In this document: piece after piece, positions 16,978 through 23,660 of the stretch
How positions within the stretch are numbered: position 1 is the stretch's first letter
Layout: the number at the start of each line of letters is the position of its first letter
NCBI GenBank assembly: GCA_015067835.1
Contig: SVLS01000002.1
Coordinates: 62,001-126,000, forward strand
Direction of reading: 5' to 3'
Source of the DNA: Oscillospiraceae bacterium
Lineage (GTDB): Bacteria; Bacillota; Clostridia; Oscillospirales; Oscillospiraceae
DNA: 64,000 bases
Translations under genes and position numbers: made by a program
The notes under the pieces: generated by a model
Database searches by the model: none
The model's input: the letters and a program-made list of their open reading frames with translations, nothing else
Told to the model about the DNA's origin: nothing

Positions 16978-18087
16978 TTATTCGGCCTGAGAAACAGGCT
17001 TGATGTCAATCTTGAAGCCGGTCAGCCGTGCGGCCAGACGGGCATTTTGACCCTCCTTGCCGATGGCAAGACTCAGCTGGTCATCAGGAACCAGTACCCG
17101 GCAGGCGTTCTTCTGACCGGGAATCAGCTCTACGGAAACCACATCCGCAGGACTCAAAGCGGCTCTGACATATTCACAGGGGTCTTCAGACCAGACCACA
17201 ATGTCAATTTTTTCACCCCGGAGCTCTTCTACGACAGCGCTGACACGACCGCCGCGGGGACCAACACAGGCACCGACGGGATCCACACCCTCCATCAAGG
17301 CACGAACGGCCATCTTGGAGCGGGAACCGGCCTCTCTTGCGATGTTCCGGATTTCCACCTGACCTTCTGCAATTTCAGGCGTTTCCAATTCAAACAGACG
17401 GCGCACCACATTGGGGTGGGTCCGGGAAACATAGACATTGGTGGAGCGGCTGGACTGCCGGGCCTCCAGAATGTAAACACGAATATGGTCGCCGGGCTGA
17501 TAATACTCGCCGGGAATCTGCTCAGATGCGCGCAGAATGGCATTGTGCTGTTCGTTGCCCTGACCCACGGTGACAAGCATATCGCCGCTGGCGGGATCAA
17601 TACGGGAAACAGTACCAGTGAGCAGTTCCTGGGTCTTGGAGGAGTAGCTCTCGTATACCACACCCCGTTCGGCTTCCCGAATGCCCTGAATCACAACCTG
17701 CTTGGCGGTCTGGGCGGCGATACGGCCAAATTTCTGAATGTCAACAGGAATGCTGACGTTGTCACCCAGCTGAATGCTGGGATTGATGTTTCTGGCGGCG
17801 TCGATGTGGATTTCCAGAGCGGAATCCTCCACCTCTTCCACAACCGTCTTGACCTGATACATAAACAGGCCTTCCTCGCTCAAATCCACCACTACATTTT
17901 CAGCGGGGATGTCCCGATGGTCTTCCCGGTCCTTGCGGTAGGCGTTGGCCATTGCCTGCTTCAGACGCTCCACCATATAGTCCACGCTGATGCCCTTGAG
18001 CTTTTCAAGCTCCCGCAGGCTGGCAAAAATTTCTGCACCGATGTCAATTTTGGGTGCATCTGTCTTTTTGGTTCTTCTCTGTGCCAT
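16978..18087 (-). CDS. nusA: Transcription termination/antitermination factor NusA
   Basis: A 369-residue NusA of the Gram-positive length (no extra C-terminal acidic repeats). The N-terminal RNA-polymerase-binding domain is followed by an S1 domain (about 135-205, LTGTVSRIDPASGDMLVTVG) and two KH domains; the first holds GACVGPRGGRVSAVVEEL and the last LAIGKEGQNARLAARLTG. The start at 18087 has GAGGAGG upstream; an earlier in-frame ATG would lack one. It follows rimP by 48 bases. Confidence 0.96.
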   Translation of the reverse strand: MAQRRTKKTDAPKIDIGAEIFASLRELEKLKGISVDYMVERLKQAMANAYRKDREDHRDIPAENVVVDLSEEGLFMYQVKTVVEEVEDSALEIHIDAARNINPSIQLGDNVSIPVDIQKFGRIAAQTAKQVVIQGIREAERGVVYESYSSKTQELLTGTVSRIDPASGDMLVTVGQGNEQHNAILRASEQIPGEYYQPGDHIRVYILEARQSSRSTNVYVSRTHPNVVRRLFELETPEIAEGQVEIRNIAREAGSRSKMAVRALMEGVDPVGACVGPRGGRVSAVVEELRGEKIDIVVWSEDPCEYVRAALSPADVVSVELIPGQKNACRVLVPDDQLSLAIGKEGQNARLAARLTGFKIDIKPVSQAE

Positions 18088-18135
18088 TGTCGTTTGTTTC
18101 CTCCTCAATCAAAATCGCATTTGTATTTTGGAAAA

Positions 18136-18588
18136 TTAAAATTCTACACGAAGCCGCACCATTGCAACCTCGGATTTTTGAAATGTCAGGGTTTCCTTTC
18201 CGGCTTCCACCGTCACCTTGCCGTCCTCATAGCCTGCCAGGACACCGGGGATTTCCTTCAGTCCGTTGTGGGGGCGGTAAAGCTTGACCAAAATGGGACT
18301 GCCCATAAACCGCTGAAAATCAGCAGGTCTTGTGAGCTTCCGCTCCAAGCCGGCGGAGCATACCTCAAAATGATAGGATTCCTGGATTGGGTCTTTTTCA
18401 TCCAGGATGGGGTCAACTGCACGGGAAATGGCTTCGCAGTCAGAAATATCCACGCCGCTTTCCTTTTCAATATACAGCCGCAGGAAGCGTTCCGAGCCCT
18501 CCCGGACGAATTCCACATCCCACAAGGAGCAGCCGTGTGTTTCCACAATGGGGCGTGCGAATTCAGCTACCAATTCTGTTACTTTCAT
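18136..18588 (-). CDS. rimP: Ribosome maturation factor RimP
   Basis: A 150-residue RimP needed for 30S assembly. The N-terminal domain has the VEFVREGSERFLRLYIEKE strand pair and DCEAISRAVDPILDE helix, then FEVCSAGLERKLTRPADFQRF. A C-terminal SH3-like domain ends the protein. AAAGGAGG lies 6 bases before the ATG. First gene of the long minus-strand operon, with its own consensus promoter. Confidence 0.95.
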   Translation of the reverse strand: MKVTELVAEFARPIVETHGCSLWDVEFVREGSERFLRLYIEKESGVDISDCEAISRAVDPILDEKDPIQESYHFEVCSAGLERKLTRPADFQRFMGSPILVKLYRPHNGLKEIPGVLAGYEDGKVTVEAGKETLTFQKSEVAMVRLRVEF

Positions 18589-18613
18589 AAATTCCTCCTT
18601 TTTCATAAGGAAA

Positions 18614-18637
18614 GAGAGAGGGGCTAGCCCCTCTCTC
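18614..18637. other. Perfect 24-base palindrome in the rimP leader
   Basis: The 24 bases are exactly self-complementary (GAGAGAGGGGCT / AGCCCCTCTCTC). They lie between the predicted transcription start and the ribosome site of rimP and have no T-run on the minus strand. Could be an operator or an RNA stem; no factor can be named. Confidence 0.6.
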
Positions 18638-18664
18638 CGAACAGTCAAACATCTTTACAATGGG

Positions 18665-18693
18665 ATTATAGCACCGATTTTCCGGAAATGCAA
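18665..18693 (-). promoter_or_regulatory. Sigma-A promoter of the rimP-nusA-infB operon
   Basis: Minus strand TTGCAT, 17-base spacer, perfect TATAAT. Confidence 0.85.
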
Positions 18694-18730
18694 CCCCTTT
18701 TTTGCAGAAAAATCCCTGTTTTTTCGACTT

Positions 18731-19828
18731 TTATCTTCCAATGGACAGGTATTTTCTGTCCCAATCCATATCGAACAGGCTTTTTCCCACCATATTGGAG
18801 AAGCCGTAGGACATATCATCCGCCAATTCCAGCAGAGTTTGGGTGGGCTCCAGACTTTCCAGATAGAAGTCCGGCAGCGCCTCATCCTCCAAAATCGCAC
18901 CCAAGAGACTTCCTGTGATTGCGCCCACAGCGGCGCTGCGACCGGAATGATTGACAGCGGTAATCATTGCAATGTCAAAATCTCTGCCGCAGGTGGCAAC
19001 GGCATAGACCGCACCTGCCAAAACCTCTGCCGCGGTGCGGCAGCCCAGCGTCTCCATTGCTTCCATCGGTCCTACATCCGGCGTCACCGCCAGAGAAAGG
19101 GCTTCTTCCAGACGCGCCCACAGCGTCAGCTTCGTTCCGTAGGCTTCTTCAAATTGCAGCTGCAGGGCGGAAATGGTGCTTTGCACCTGCTCGGCGAAGG
19201 CAACCTCCGGCTTTTCCAGCAGCTGACACAGCAAATGGGTCAAAACAGCACCGGCAAGGAAGGTGTTGACCTCTCCGTGGGTGATTGCCACCGCTTCCGC
19301 GCCCAAACGGTTCAGCTCCCATTGATTAAGACCGGAGGCCTCTCCCATCATGGCAATGGGAACCACCATGGTCAAGGCACCGGGATGGTCAGATAAATAG
19401 CGGGGTGACAGCAGGGAGCCCAGAGGCTCTTTGCTCAAAGCATCCAAAATCCGGGTATCCATACAGAACTTCCGCTTGATTTCCGGCACACCGGACAGCC
19501 AGCAGTAATTCCGCTCCGGATAGGAAAAGGTCTGGGTTCTGCCCCATTCCTTCAAAGAGACGGTAATATACCGCAAAAGGGTGGAGAGGCGGTCTTTGGA
19601 CTGTCCCCGGGTCAGACCCAACAGCAGACCGTTGGCAGTAAAGGCGGCCAGCTGGGTATAGGAGGTGACATCTGCATAGCCGTTTACCAGGTCATAGCCC
19701 AACAAACCGTTCGGGCCGTAATCCCGGCAGATTTCTCCCAGTGTGCGCTTGTCAACGGTGTGACCCATGGCATCGCCCACGGCCAAGCCCAACAACACAC
19801 AGCGGTATTGACTCTGTTTTTCTTTCAT
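18731..19828 (-). CDS. ADP-ribosylglycohydrolase (DraG/ARH) family protein with lost metal-binding residues
   Basis: A 365-residue protein clearly of the ADP-ribosylglycohydrolase fold: RCVLLGLAVGDAMGHTVDKR at the N terminus, AAFTANGLLLG, ITHGEVNTFLAGAVLTHLL in the middle and AVNHSGRSAAVGAITGSLLGA near the end. Active members bind two magnesium ions through a (S/T)DDT motif and a GDSD motif. Here the first is T55-S-Y-T58 and the second G296-R-S-A-A300, so the metal-binding Asp residues are gone at both sites. It is probably a pseudoenzyme or has a new activity. Start at 19828 has GGAGGGC upstream. Single-gene unit with its own promoter. Confidence 0.82.
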   Translation of the reverse strand: MKEKQSQYRCVLLGLAVGDAMGHTVDKRTLGEICRDYGPNGLLGYDLVNGYADVTSYTQLAAFTANGLLLGLTRGQSKDRLSTLLRYITVSLKEWGRTQTFSYPERNYCWLSGVPEIKRKFCMDTRILDALSKEPLGSLLSPRYLSDHPGALTMVVPIAMMGEASGLNQWELNRLGAEAVAITHGEVNTFLAGAVLTHLLCQLLEKPEVAFAEQVQSTISALQLQFEEAYGTKLTLWARLEEALSLAVTPDVGPMEAMETLGCRTAAEVLAGAVYAVATCGRDFDIAMITAVNHSGRSAAVGAITGSLLGAILEDEALPDFYLESLEPTQTLLELADDMSYGFSNMVGKSLFDMDWDRKYLSIGR

Positions 19829-19856
19829 AAAGGCCCTCCTTTTCCGGTTTTTAAAT

Positions 19857-19885
19857 ATTATATCTATTTTTTCCCCAAAAGGCAA
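19857..19885 (-). promoter_or_regulatory. Promoter of the ADP-ribosylglycohydrolase-like gene
   Basis: Minus strand TTGCCT, 17-base spacer, TATAAT, 29 bases before the start codon. Confidence 0.75.
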
Positions 19886-19934
19886 GGAAAATGTGGAAAA
19901 CACCGCGGCAAAGCGGGAAACATAAAAATAGGTA

Positions 19935-19963
19935 TTTACAATTTCATTTCTTTGGTGTATGAT
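19935..19963 (+). promoter_or_regulatory. Promoter of the THF riboswitch-folT-folC unit
   Basis: TTTACA, 17-base spacer, TATGAT. The expected start point near 19970 coincides with the first bases of the riboswitch. Confidence 0.75.
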
Positions 19964-19969
19964 AACGGC

Positions 19970-20068
19970 GAACAGAGTAGAAAGCCTTGCGTCAAGTGCC
20001 GTCAAAATGGGGAGTTGAGTGACGGACGAAGGATTCACTTCCGCGATGAGGTTTTCGCACCCGCTGCC
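19970..20068 (+). ncRNA. Tetrahydrofolate (THF) riboswitch, folT type
   Basis: The sequence contains the conserved blocks of the folT THF aptamer in order: AGAGTAG (19974-19980), GCGTCAAGTG (19989-19998), a TGGGGAGTTG segment, GGACGAAGG, a CCGCGA segment and CGCACCCGCTG at the 3' side, with a short P1 between CAG and CTG. It lies in the leader of a folate-type ECF transporter and folC, the expected targets. The 419-base gap 19829-20247 is accounted for by two promoters, this aptamer and the terminator below. Confidence 0.85.
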
Positions 20069-20165
20069 CATAATGGAACTTCTCCTTTATGAGAGCGATA
20101 CTCGGTCGGGCGATTGGTCGGCTGAAATGTTGCCGCTTCTGCCGGGTTTCTTTGGTAATCTGACT

Positions 20166-20191
20166 CCCTCACGGTATCCGTGGGGTTTTTT
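20166..20191 (+). terminator. Riboswitch expression-platform terminator before folT
   Basis: CCC(T)CACGG / CCGTGGGG stem with a TAT loop followed by six T. It lies 57 bases before the folT start, so THF binding probably favours termination. Confidence 0.8.
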
Positions 20192-20247
20192 ATTACCGGA
20201 AATCGGCGCGGGCTGCCGCCGTCGCACCCATAGAAGGAGGTATTTTT

Positions 20248-20790
20248 ATGCAAAAACAAAAGAAAAATATCACAAAGCGGCTTGTGCTGGATGCGGTTTT
20301 AATCGCACTGTATGTCCTTTTAGGGTATTTCAAAATCCCCATTGGGAATATCCTGCGGGTGAATATGGCTTCCTTTGCGGTGGTTATTTGCGCAGTCGCT
20401 TTTGGACCGGTGGATGGTCTGATTGTGGGATTCATGGGCGAATTTTTGTCTCAGATTTTGGGACCTTACGGATTGACGCCCACTACCGCATTATGGGCAT
20501 TGCCGGAGGGAGCACGGGGATTGCTTCTGGGCTGTGCAATGATACTTCTTCGGAAAAAAGACAGAACAATGTTCCTTTTTTTGCTGTCTTGCATTCTTTC
20601 GGGAATCGTTGCATCCCTGCTCAACACATTTGCACTGTATGTTGATTCCAAGATGTACGGATACTATACCGATTATATGGTCTTTGGGGTGCTGTTGATC
20701 CGCTTGGGAATTGCAATCGTTATGTCCGGAATGTTTGGTTATATTGCCCGGATTATCGTTTCGGCATTGCGTCGAAATAAGCTGATATAA
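20248..20790 (+). CDS. folT: Folate-family ECF transporter S component
   Basis: A 180-residue membrane protein with about six helices, the substrate-binding subunit of an energy-coupling factor importer. It starts with a basic stretch and KRLVLDAVLIALYVLLGYF, then IPIGNILRVNMASFAVV and FGPVDGLIVGFMGEFLSQIL, the pattern of the folate-family S components. Function as FolT rests on this and on the upstream THF riboswitch and downstream folC. The shared EcfAAT module is not in the window. GAAGGAGG lies 9 bases before the ATG. Confidence 0.85.
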   Translation: MQKQKKNITKRLVLDAVLIALYVLLGYFKIPIGNILRVNMASFAVVICAVAFGPVDGLIVGFMGEFLSQILGPYGLTPTTALWALPEGARGLLLGCAMILLRKKDRTMFLFLLSCILSGIVASLLNTFALYVDSKMYGYYTDYMVFGVLLIRLGIAIVMSGMFGYIARIIVSALRRNKLI

Positions 20791-20806
20791 GAAAAGAGTA
20801 TTTGCT

Positions 20807-22069
20807 ATGAATGTTACAGAAGCCATTGAGTATATCCACTCCTTTTTCTGGAAGGGAAGCATCCCCGGTCTGAGCCGCACCCAGGAGCTGCTCCGCCGTA
20901 TGGGAAATCCGGAGAAAAAGCTGAAATTTATCCACATTGCCGGCACCAACGGCAAGGGCTCTACTGCCGCGATGAGCGCATCCATTTTGCAGAAGGCGGG
21001 CTATAGGGTGGGACTTTACACCTCTCCTTATATCTATCGCTTCAACGAGCGTATTCAGGTAAACGGCGTCCAGATTTCTGATGAGGATGTGGCCGCGGTG
21101 ACGGAGTATGTGAAGGGCTTTGCAGAAGCAATGGAGGATAAGCCCACGGAATTTGAGCTGGTAACTGCCATTGGCTTTGAATATTTCGTCCGGCAGAGCT
21201 GCGACATCGTGGTGCTGGAGGTAGGTATGGGCGGTGCATTGGACTCCACCAATGTCATCGAAACCCCGGAGGTGGCGGTGATTACCAACATCGGCCTGGA
21301 TCATACCGATGTTCTGGGCAATACGGTGGAGGAAATCGCGGAAACCAAGGCCGGAATTTTCAAAGAAAACGGCAATGCTGTGGTCTATCGCGGCACAGCC
21401 GGCGTGGAAGCAGTGTTTGAGCGAATTTGCGCAGAGCGCAACGTGTCCCTGAAAAAGGCAGATTTCGACAGTCTGACACTCCACTCCCACAATCTGGAGG
21501 GACAGGTTTTTGACTGCGGCAGCCGCAAAGAGCTGTTCCTGCCCCTGCTGGGTGACCATCAGCTGCACAATGCTTCTGTGGTGTTGTCCATTGTGGATAC
21601 ACTGATAGAAAGAGGCTGGAACATTACTGAGGAACACATCCGGGACGGTCTGCGGGATGTTTCCTGGCCGGGTCGGTTTGATATTGTGCGCCGCAATCCC
21701 CTGTTCATCATCGACGGCGGTCATAATCCCCAGTGCATCGATGCCTTGGCGACAAACATCCGGGATTATTTGAAGGACCGGAAGATTATCGCCCTCACCG
21801 GCGTGCTGGCGGATAAGGATTACGGCGAGATGTACAAGCCTGTTCTGCCTTATATTCAGGAATTTGTCTGTGTCACACCCCCCAATCCCCGGAAGCTGGA
21901 GGCTTGCGAGCTTGCGGAGCATCTGCGCCGGGTGGGCGCGGCTGCAACTGCCTGCCAGACCATTCCTCAGGGTGTGCAGACAGCCATAGAGAAAGCCGGC
22001 GATGACGGCGTTGTGCTGTGCTTCGGCTCTCTTTACACCATCGGAGACATCCGAAACGCATTAAATTAA
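20807..22069 (+). CDS. folC: Folylpolyglutamate synthase / dihydrofolate synthase
   Basis: A 420-residue Mur-ligase-fold enzyme that adds glutamate to folates, trapping imported folate in the cell. The ATP loop FIHIAGTNGKGST (41-53), the GLDHTDVLGNTVEEIAETKAGIF segment with catalytic metal ligands, and the C-terminal RNPLFIIDGGHNPQ are all present. It follows folT by 16 bases and is controlled by the same riboswitch. Length is normal. Confidence 0.95.
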   Translation: MNVTEAIEYIHSFFWKGSIPGLSRTQELLRRMGNPEKKLKFIHIAGTNGKGSTAAMSASILQKAGYRVGLYTSPYIYRFNERIQVNGVQISDEDVAAVTEYVKGFAEAMEDKPTEFELVTAIGFEYFVRQSCDIVVLEVGMGGALDSTNVIETPEVAVITNIGLDHTDVLGNTVEEIAETKAGIFKENGNAVVYRGTAGVEAVFERICAERNVSLKKADFDSLTLHSHNLEGQVFDCGSRKELFLPLLGDHQLHNASVVLSIVDTLIERGWNITEEHIRDGLRDVSWPGRFDIVRRNPLFIIDGGHNPQCIDALATNIRDYLKDRKIIALTGVLADKDYGEMYKPVLPYIQEFVCVTPPNPRKLEACELAEHLRRVGAAATACQTIPQGVQTAIEKAGDDGVVLCFGSLYTIGDIRNALN

Positions 22070-22088
22070 AGCCTCTTGAGAGGTTTGT

Positions 22089-22117
22089 TTGACAACAATT
22101 CCATTTCCTTATATAAT
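22089..22117 (+). promoter_or_regulatory. Consensus-perfect promoter of the His-rich/CooT pair
   Basis: TTGACA, 17-base spacer, TATAAT: a 12/12 match to the sigma-A consensus, implying strong expression unless repressed. Confidence 0.88.
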
Positions 22118-22145
22118 AGAAGAAAACAGCAAAGGAGCGTTTGTT

Positions 22146-22577
22146 ATGCATTTAGATCACGATCATATCGGCGGTCATCACGACCACGAGCATACCCATA
22201 CCCACACCCACGAGCATTCTCACGACGGTGTGGTGCATTCCCATCCCCACGAGCACAGCCACGGTCACGACCATGTTCATCCCCACGACCACGACAGTCT
22301 CCATCACGAAGGCAGCGAGCACACCCATTCCCACGACTGCGGCGGTCATTGCCACAGCTGTGAGGGTAAGTGCGACCACTCCCCCATGGAGGAACTGACG
22401 GCGCTGATGAAGTATATGGTGGGACATAATGCCGCCCACGCCAAGGAGCTGGCGGATTTGGCTGCACAGCTGGAAAAAATCGGCAACCATACTGCCTATG
22501 AGCAGGTGATGGCGGCAGTATCTGACTTTGAAAAGGGCAATATGCGGCTGAGCGTAGTGCTGCAGAGCCTGCAGTAA
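22146..22577 (+). CDS. Histidine-rich metal-binding protein with helical C-terminal domain
   Basis: A 143-residue protein. Residues 1-78 contain 30 histidines, mostly in HxH repeats with Asp/Glu/Thr/Ser, plus four cysteines (65, 69, 72, 76) in DCGGHCHSCEGKCDH. The rest (80-143) is a predicted two- to three-helix domain (MEELTALMKYMVGHN, AKELADLAAQLEKIG, YEQVMAAVSDFEKG). Nickel or zinc storage/delivery is likely. The gene is 10 bases before a CooT-like gene, which favours nickel. The start at 22146 follows AAAGGAG; no signal peptide, so cytoplasmic. Confidence 0.8.
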   Translation: MHLDHDHIGGHHDHEHTHTHTHEHSHDGVVHSHPHEHSHGHDHVHPHDHDSLHHEGSEHTHSHDCGGHCHSCEGKCDHSPMEELTALMKYMVGHNAAHAKELADLAAQLEKIGNHTAYEQVMAAVSDFEKGNMRLSVVLQSLQ

Positions 22578-22587
22578 GGAGTAAAAA

Positions 22588-22776
22588 ATGTGTCTGTCTA
22601 CTGTTTATAAGAACACCAAAACCGAGGACGCAGTGGTGATGCGCAATGTGATGTCCATCGAGTGCAAGGATGGGTGTGTTATCCTGACGGATTTGATGGA
22701 GCGCACCGTTGCAGTGGAAGGAACTTTGGTTTCCGCGAATTTGGTGGAAGGCTTCGTGATTGTCCAGGAAGCGTAA
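22588..22776 (+). CDS. CooT-family nickel-binding protein
   Basis: A 62-residue protein beginning MCLSTVY and continuing as a small beta-rich fold (VVMRNVMSIECKDGCVILTDL), the pattern of CooT, a dimeric nickel-binding chaperone of carbon-monoxide dehydrogenase maturation. Cys2 next to the N terminus is the expected nickel ligand. CooT homologues also occur in organisms without that enzyme, and no CODH, hydrogenase or urease gene is near. AAGGAG lies upstream. Confidence 0.8.
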   Translation: MCLSTVYKNTKTEDAVVMRNVMSIECKDGCVILTDLMERTVAVEGTLVSANLVEGFVIVQEA

Positions 22777-22781
22777 AAAAT

Positions 22782-22809
22782 AAAATCCCGGGTTTTCCCG
22801 GGATTTTTT
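22782..22809. terminator. Bidirectional terminator after the CooT-like gene
   Basis: AAATCCCGGG / CCCGGGATTT arms with a TTTT loop, A-run left and T-run right; serves the plus-strand pair and the minus-strand phospholipase-like gene. Confidence 0.88.
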
Positions 22810-22834
22810 ATTATGCCTTCCCCAAGGGGGGCGC

Positions 22835-23620
22835 TTAGCCGAAGATTTTTGTGAATTCCTCGCCAAACATTCCGTTGTAGGTCAGGTGCGCTTCCAACTG
22901 ATGCAAAAGCTCCGGAAAAGCCTCCAGTGCCCGGTTATATTCCTCCAGGAGGGGCTTGTCCAGCTGGGCGCATTTGGAATTTGGTCCGGTGGTCATCAGC
23001 AGTCCGCTTACCTGAGGTCCGAAAACCTGCAAGCCCTTGCGAAGTATCGTCCGCCGCGGTCCTTCCGGAGTGGCAAGACGCTTCATTAAAGATGTCATAC
23101 TGCGCAGCGCATCATGTACCTGCCGGGGTGTTGCCGGTGGATAAAATTTGGCGATGGCGGCACATTCGCCCGGGGTCATCTGCAGATGACCGGTAAAATC
23201 CTGCGATTCCGGCGGATTTTTTCCATCCATAGCCAGTAAAAAGCGGTCGAATTCCGCCTCGATTTCTGCGCTGCTGGCAATGCCGGACAGGGATTGCTCC
23301 CGAATAAAGGGATTGCAGTAAGAGTCGATGGCATAGTGACACAGCGCACCGTAAATATATGCCTGCGCCGCCTCGGATTGCTCTTGCCGCGCCACTCTGC
23401 ACAGGCGCATAAAGAATTCCCGTCCGGTTTGCAGATGGTATTTTGAACCCAGCTCACCTGTGGAGGTGGGAATAAGCAAATGATGATATAAGAAGATGTC
23501 CGGCCCGTGCAGACCTAAATCAAACAGGCGGCGAAACCGCTGGATGGTGCGCTGTTCATCTGCCGGAAAGCAAGACATAAGCGCCATTCCGGCACGGTAG
23601 TGCGCGTAATTTCCCGGCAT
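22835..23620 (-). CDS. Zinc-dependent phospholipase C-like protein
   Basis: A 261-residue protein of the zinc-dependent phospholipase C / S1-P1 nuclease fold. His and Asp ligands are visible in GNYAHYRAG, DLGLHGPDIFLYHH and YGALCHYAIDSYCNPF. There is no signal peptide, so unlike clostridial toxins it appears cytoplasmic; many such proteins of unknown role occur in Clostridia. GGGAGG lies 8 bases before the chosen start (23620). It is the last gene after PBP2 in the cell-shape cluster. Confidence 0.8.
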   Translation of the reverse strand: MPGNYAHYRAGMALMSCFPADEQRTIQRFRRLFDLGLHGPDIFLYHHLLIPTSTGELGSKYHLQTGREFFMRLCRVARQEQSEAAQAYIYGALCHYAIDSYCNPFIREQSLSGIASSAEIEAEFDRFLLAMDGKNPPESQDFTGHLQMTPGECAAIAKFYPPATPRQVHDALRSMTSLMKRLATPEGPRRTILRKGLQVFGPQVSGLLMTTGPNSKCAQLDKPLLEEYNRALEAFPELLHQLEAHLTYNGMFGEEFTKIFG

Positions 23621-23660
23621 TGCCGTTCCTCCCTTCAACCGCCCTCGGGCGGCATTTTTA

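Noticed and set aside
23638-23660. Terminator between PBP2 and the phospholipase-like gene
   Set aside because: The CCGCCC/GGGCGG hairpin has its T-run only on the plus strand, where no gene ends, so it should not stop the minus-strand transcript.
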